Shown: positions 11,548 through 13,162 of the stretch, piece after piece
Layout of the letters: the number at the start of each line of letters is the position of its first letter
How positions within the stretch are numbered: the stretch's first letter is position 1
From: UBA10183 sp041653835
GTDB lineage: Bacteria; Omnitrophota; Gorgyraeia; Gorgyraeales; Gorgyraeaceae
Reading direction: 5' to 3'
NCBI GenBank assembly: GCA_041653835.1
Contig: JBAZEP010000043.1
Coordinates: 1-13,162, forward strand
DNA length: 13,162 nucleotides
Notes under the pieces: generated by a model
What the model was told of the DNA's origin: nothing
Seen by the model: only the letters and a program-made list of their open reading frames with translations
Database searches by the model: none
Position numbers and translations under genes: made by a program

Positions 11548-12549
11548 ATGAAAAAATACCGCCTGTTAATAATTTTAGCAATCCTTATCATCGGACTATT
11601 TTACGCAACGCCCGTTTTTGCCATTGCCGACCCCGACAGCAAGCCGAAAATCGTCTACAAGTGGGCATGGCGCAACGTCATGGAAACAGGCGACATGCTG
11701 ATTATCCTTGAGGAATCCATTCCTTATGCCACAACACCGGCTATCATTTGTTCCGAGGCCTTTATTTTCCGCCTGCTTGGTACGGATGGGGTAACGCCCA
11801 TCGGAGAAGCTCTGACTTATGATTATAACGATTACGGCTACGGTTACAACGTAGTAGGGTTTTATTTTTCAGCGGCCGCCGCGCCGGCATGGGGTCAAAA
11901 CTATTATATCGCAATATCCGGCACTCCGGCCGCATTTACCAGCCCTCCTAATTATATCTACCAAATGAACGCGTCCGACTATTCATCATTAACGGATGCG
12001 GAAGAAGTCGAGAATGATATCGAATCCAAAATCCTACTTATGGCAAACGATATAGATATACGTTGGGCTTTAGGCGCAAGTTACTCTCTATTGGAAGAAT
12101 CGGAACTCGGCACGGTGTTATCTATCTACGGCGAGGCTTTTTTCAGGGGCGCGCTCTATAGCGTACAGGGATATGCCCCTGATATCTTCCGCCTGGTTAT
12201 CAGCAATCTGCCCGGGACCGCTCTCACGGACCGCGATTGGGACGATGGGTATTCATCTAACCTGACCTCGCAATATCCGGGTAATGACCTCGATGCGGGC
12301 ATGTCTGCCGGTAACAATTTCCTAGATGTTGATTATAACCTGTTCGGGCTGCTGATAACACTGGGTATCGCCTGCTGTGTAACTATCGTGGGTCTTGTAG
12401 TAGCCGGGGACTGGTGGGGAGCCTTTGCCGGAAGCATCGGGCCGCTGGTGGTATGCACGCGCATGGGTTTGTTTGGTATGGGTGAACTCGCCTTGATTAC
12501 CGCTATCTGTTGGCTATTCCTGTCCGCTAAAGTATGGAAGTTGATTTAG
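11548..12549 (+). CDS. Secreted, C-terminally anchored protein
   Basis: A 333-residue protein with a textbook signal peptide (residues 1-25: MKKYR, then LLIILAILIIGLFYATP and VFA, cleavage after FAIA or VFA). The ectodomain (about 30-265) is rich in Tyr, Asp, Ser and Ala (YDYNDYGYGYNVVGFYFSA), has two Cys or fewer and no recognised domain. The C-terminal third carries three hydrophobic helices (about 268-290, LFGLLITLGIACCVTIVGLVV; 292-310, WWGAFAGSIGPLVV; 313-331, GMGELALITAICWLFLSA). Exposed ectodomain plus C-terminal anchor resembles the topology of filamentous-phage minor coat/adhesion proteins, but no homology is claimed. The GGGGG-type SD is within a hairpin. Confidence 0.8.
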   Translation: MKKYRLLIILAILIIGLFYATPVFAIADPDSKPKIVYKWAWRNVMETGDMLIILEESIPYATTPAIICSEAFIFRLLGTDGVTPIGEALTYDYNDYGYGYNVVGFYFSAAAAPAWGQNYYIAISGTPAAFTSPPNYIYQMNASDYSSLTDAEEVENDIESKILLMANDIDIRWALGASYSLLEESELGTVLSIYGEAFFRGALYSVQGYAPDIFRLVISNLPGTALTDRDWDDGYSSNLTSQYPGNDLDAGMSAGNNFLDVDYNLFGLLITLGIACCVTIVGLVVAGDWWGAFAGSIGPLVVCTRMGLFGMGELALITAICWLFLSAKVWKLI

Positions 12550-12564
12550 TAAGAGGTAGATAAA

Positions 12565-13162
12565 ATGGTTAAACACGCGTGCTTTTATATCGTCATGATA
12601 TTGTTAATAACCATCGCGATACCAATTGCGGCCGCTGCCTCCGATTTAACCGGCGCCGACTTCGCGGGGAATATCGCAATCACCAATACAGGGACCGCCG
12701 CGACTAATGTTTCTACGGTGTTTGCAATGGATAACGAATCCCTTTTTAGCGTATACAATGTAGACCGCGACTTTGATTACGTGGCGGTTACGAGCATTGC
12801 GGGTACGGATTCAAAATTTTCCCCGGGCGGTTATGAAGACGACAAATGGCAGATTTTTATGCCGAGCATGGACGAAGACCAAACAAACTACGAACTTCTT
12901 TACGTGGGGCATTCCGACCTCGCGGCCATTAAGTATTATTTTCCCGGGTCCGCCGGAATGGTTGTACTTGATAATTCAACCGTTGAACTTGGAAATTATG
13001 GTTCGATGGAATTATCGGGTTTTATAAATACTACAGCCGGTTCAGGCAATATCGCAAACAAACCAGGCGCAATGATTACAGGGATAGGCACCTCGACAAA
13101 TGGCCAGATTTATAGTTCCATCTATAACGTTTGGCCGGTTATCGCGGCTACCAATACCAGCA
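12565..13162 (+). CDS. Partial secreted protein, possible lectin-like beta-sandwich
   Basis: The gene starts at 12565 with AGAGG about 9 nt upstream and is still open at the right edge (199 codons visible). The N-terminus is a signal peptide (MVKHACFYIVMILLITIAIP, then IAAAA, cleavage before SDLTG). After that come a segment IAITNTGTAATNVSTVFAMD and a region with alternating hydrophobic strands (DYELLYVG-type, IKYYFPGSAGMVVLDNSTVE, LGNYGSMELSGFINTT), a pattern seen in concanavalin/LamG-like beta-sandwiches. That assignment is tentative. It lies 15 nt after the previous secreted gene. Together they would supply cell-surface or virion-tip adhesins. Confidence 0.75.
   Translation, partial: MVKHACFYIVMILLITIAIPIAAAASDLTGADFAGNIAITNTGTAATNVSTVFAMDNESLFSVYNVDRDFDYVAVTSIAGTDSKFSPGGYEDDKWQIFMPSMDEDQTNYELLYVGHSDLAAIKYYFPGSAGMVVLDNSTVELGNYGSMELSGFINTTAGSGNIANKPGAMITGIGTSTNGQIYSSIYNVWPVIAATNTS

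Noticed and set aside
12773..13027. 84-codon frame inside the last gene
   Set aside because: It lies in another frame of the longer signal-peptide gene that is open from 12565 to the edge.

Overview
The window looks like the late (structural) and lysogeny regions of a temperate, tailless bacterial virus or provirus, most like the filamentous (inovirus-type) phages. The evidence is one Zot/pI-like P-loop ATPase inside a run of small, mostly membrane-spanning genes, secreted proteins at the far end, and a complete tyrosine recombinase with a small HTH regulator on the other strand. No portal, terminase, major capsid fold, tail or lysis gene is visible, and no replication initiator either. If one exists it lies outside the window. 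Bacterial -35/-10 promoters and Shine-Dalgarno (SD) sites indicate a bacterial host. The phylum cannot be fixed from sequence alone.

Layout. (1) Bases 1-2214 read leftward: a partial protein with an N-terminal helical domain and a long Q-L-x-G tetrapeptide repeat (DUF6745-like), a zinc-ribbon protein, an excisionase/MerR-like HTH protein, and a tyrosine recombinase. Between the last two is a compact structure: a 3'-truncated tRNA-Leu(UAA) fragment enclosed by a 16-bp inverted repeat, itself flanked by a 10-bp direct repeat. The inner inverted-repeat arm contains the SD and start codon of the HTH gene, and the predicted promoter starts transcription at the opposing arm. (2) Bases 2215-2521 form a divergent control region: a weak leftward integrase promoter, several short inverted repeats, a strong rightward promoter overlapped by a perfect 19-bp operator-like palindrome, and a roughly 100-nt leader with mutually exclusive pairings that looks like an attenuator. 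(3) Bases 2522-13162 are a closely packed rightward operon with many overlapping stop/start codons: a double-anchored ectodomain protein, a Cys-motif protein, an internally duplicated 4-TM protein followed by a strong hairpin, a tail-anchored protein, a C2H2-finger membrane protein, a helical cytosolic protein, the Zot-like ATPase, two proteins (133 and 1057 aa) sharing a C-terminal heptad repeat and each followed by a tiny basic ORF, small membrane proteins, and two signal-peptide proteins, the last cut by the window edge.

Likely working: the recombinase and HTH protein handle integration and lysogeny; release of the palindrome and leader switch would turn on the rightward operon; its membrane proteins would form coat, assembly channel and adhesins; the Zot-like ATPase would drive DNA extrusion. 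The ATPase family, recombinase and HTH calls rest on visible motifs. The filamentous-virus reading is inference. Most structural genes are unrecognised and are described by architecture only.
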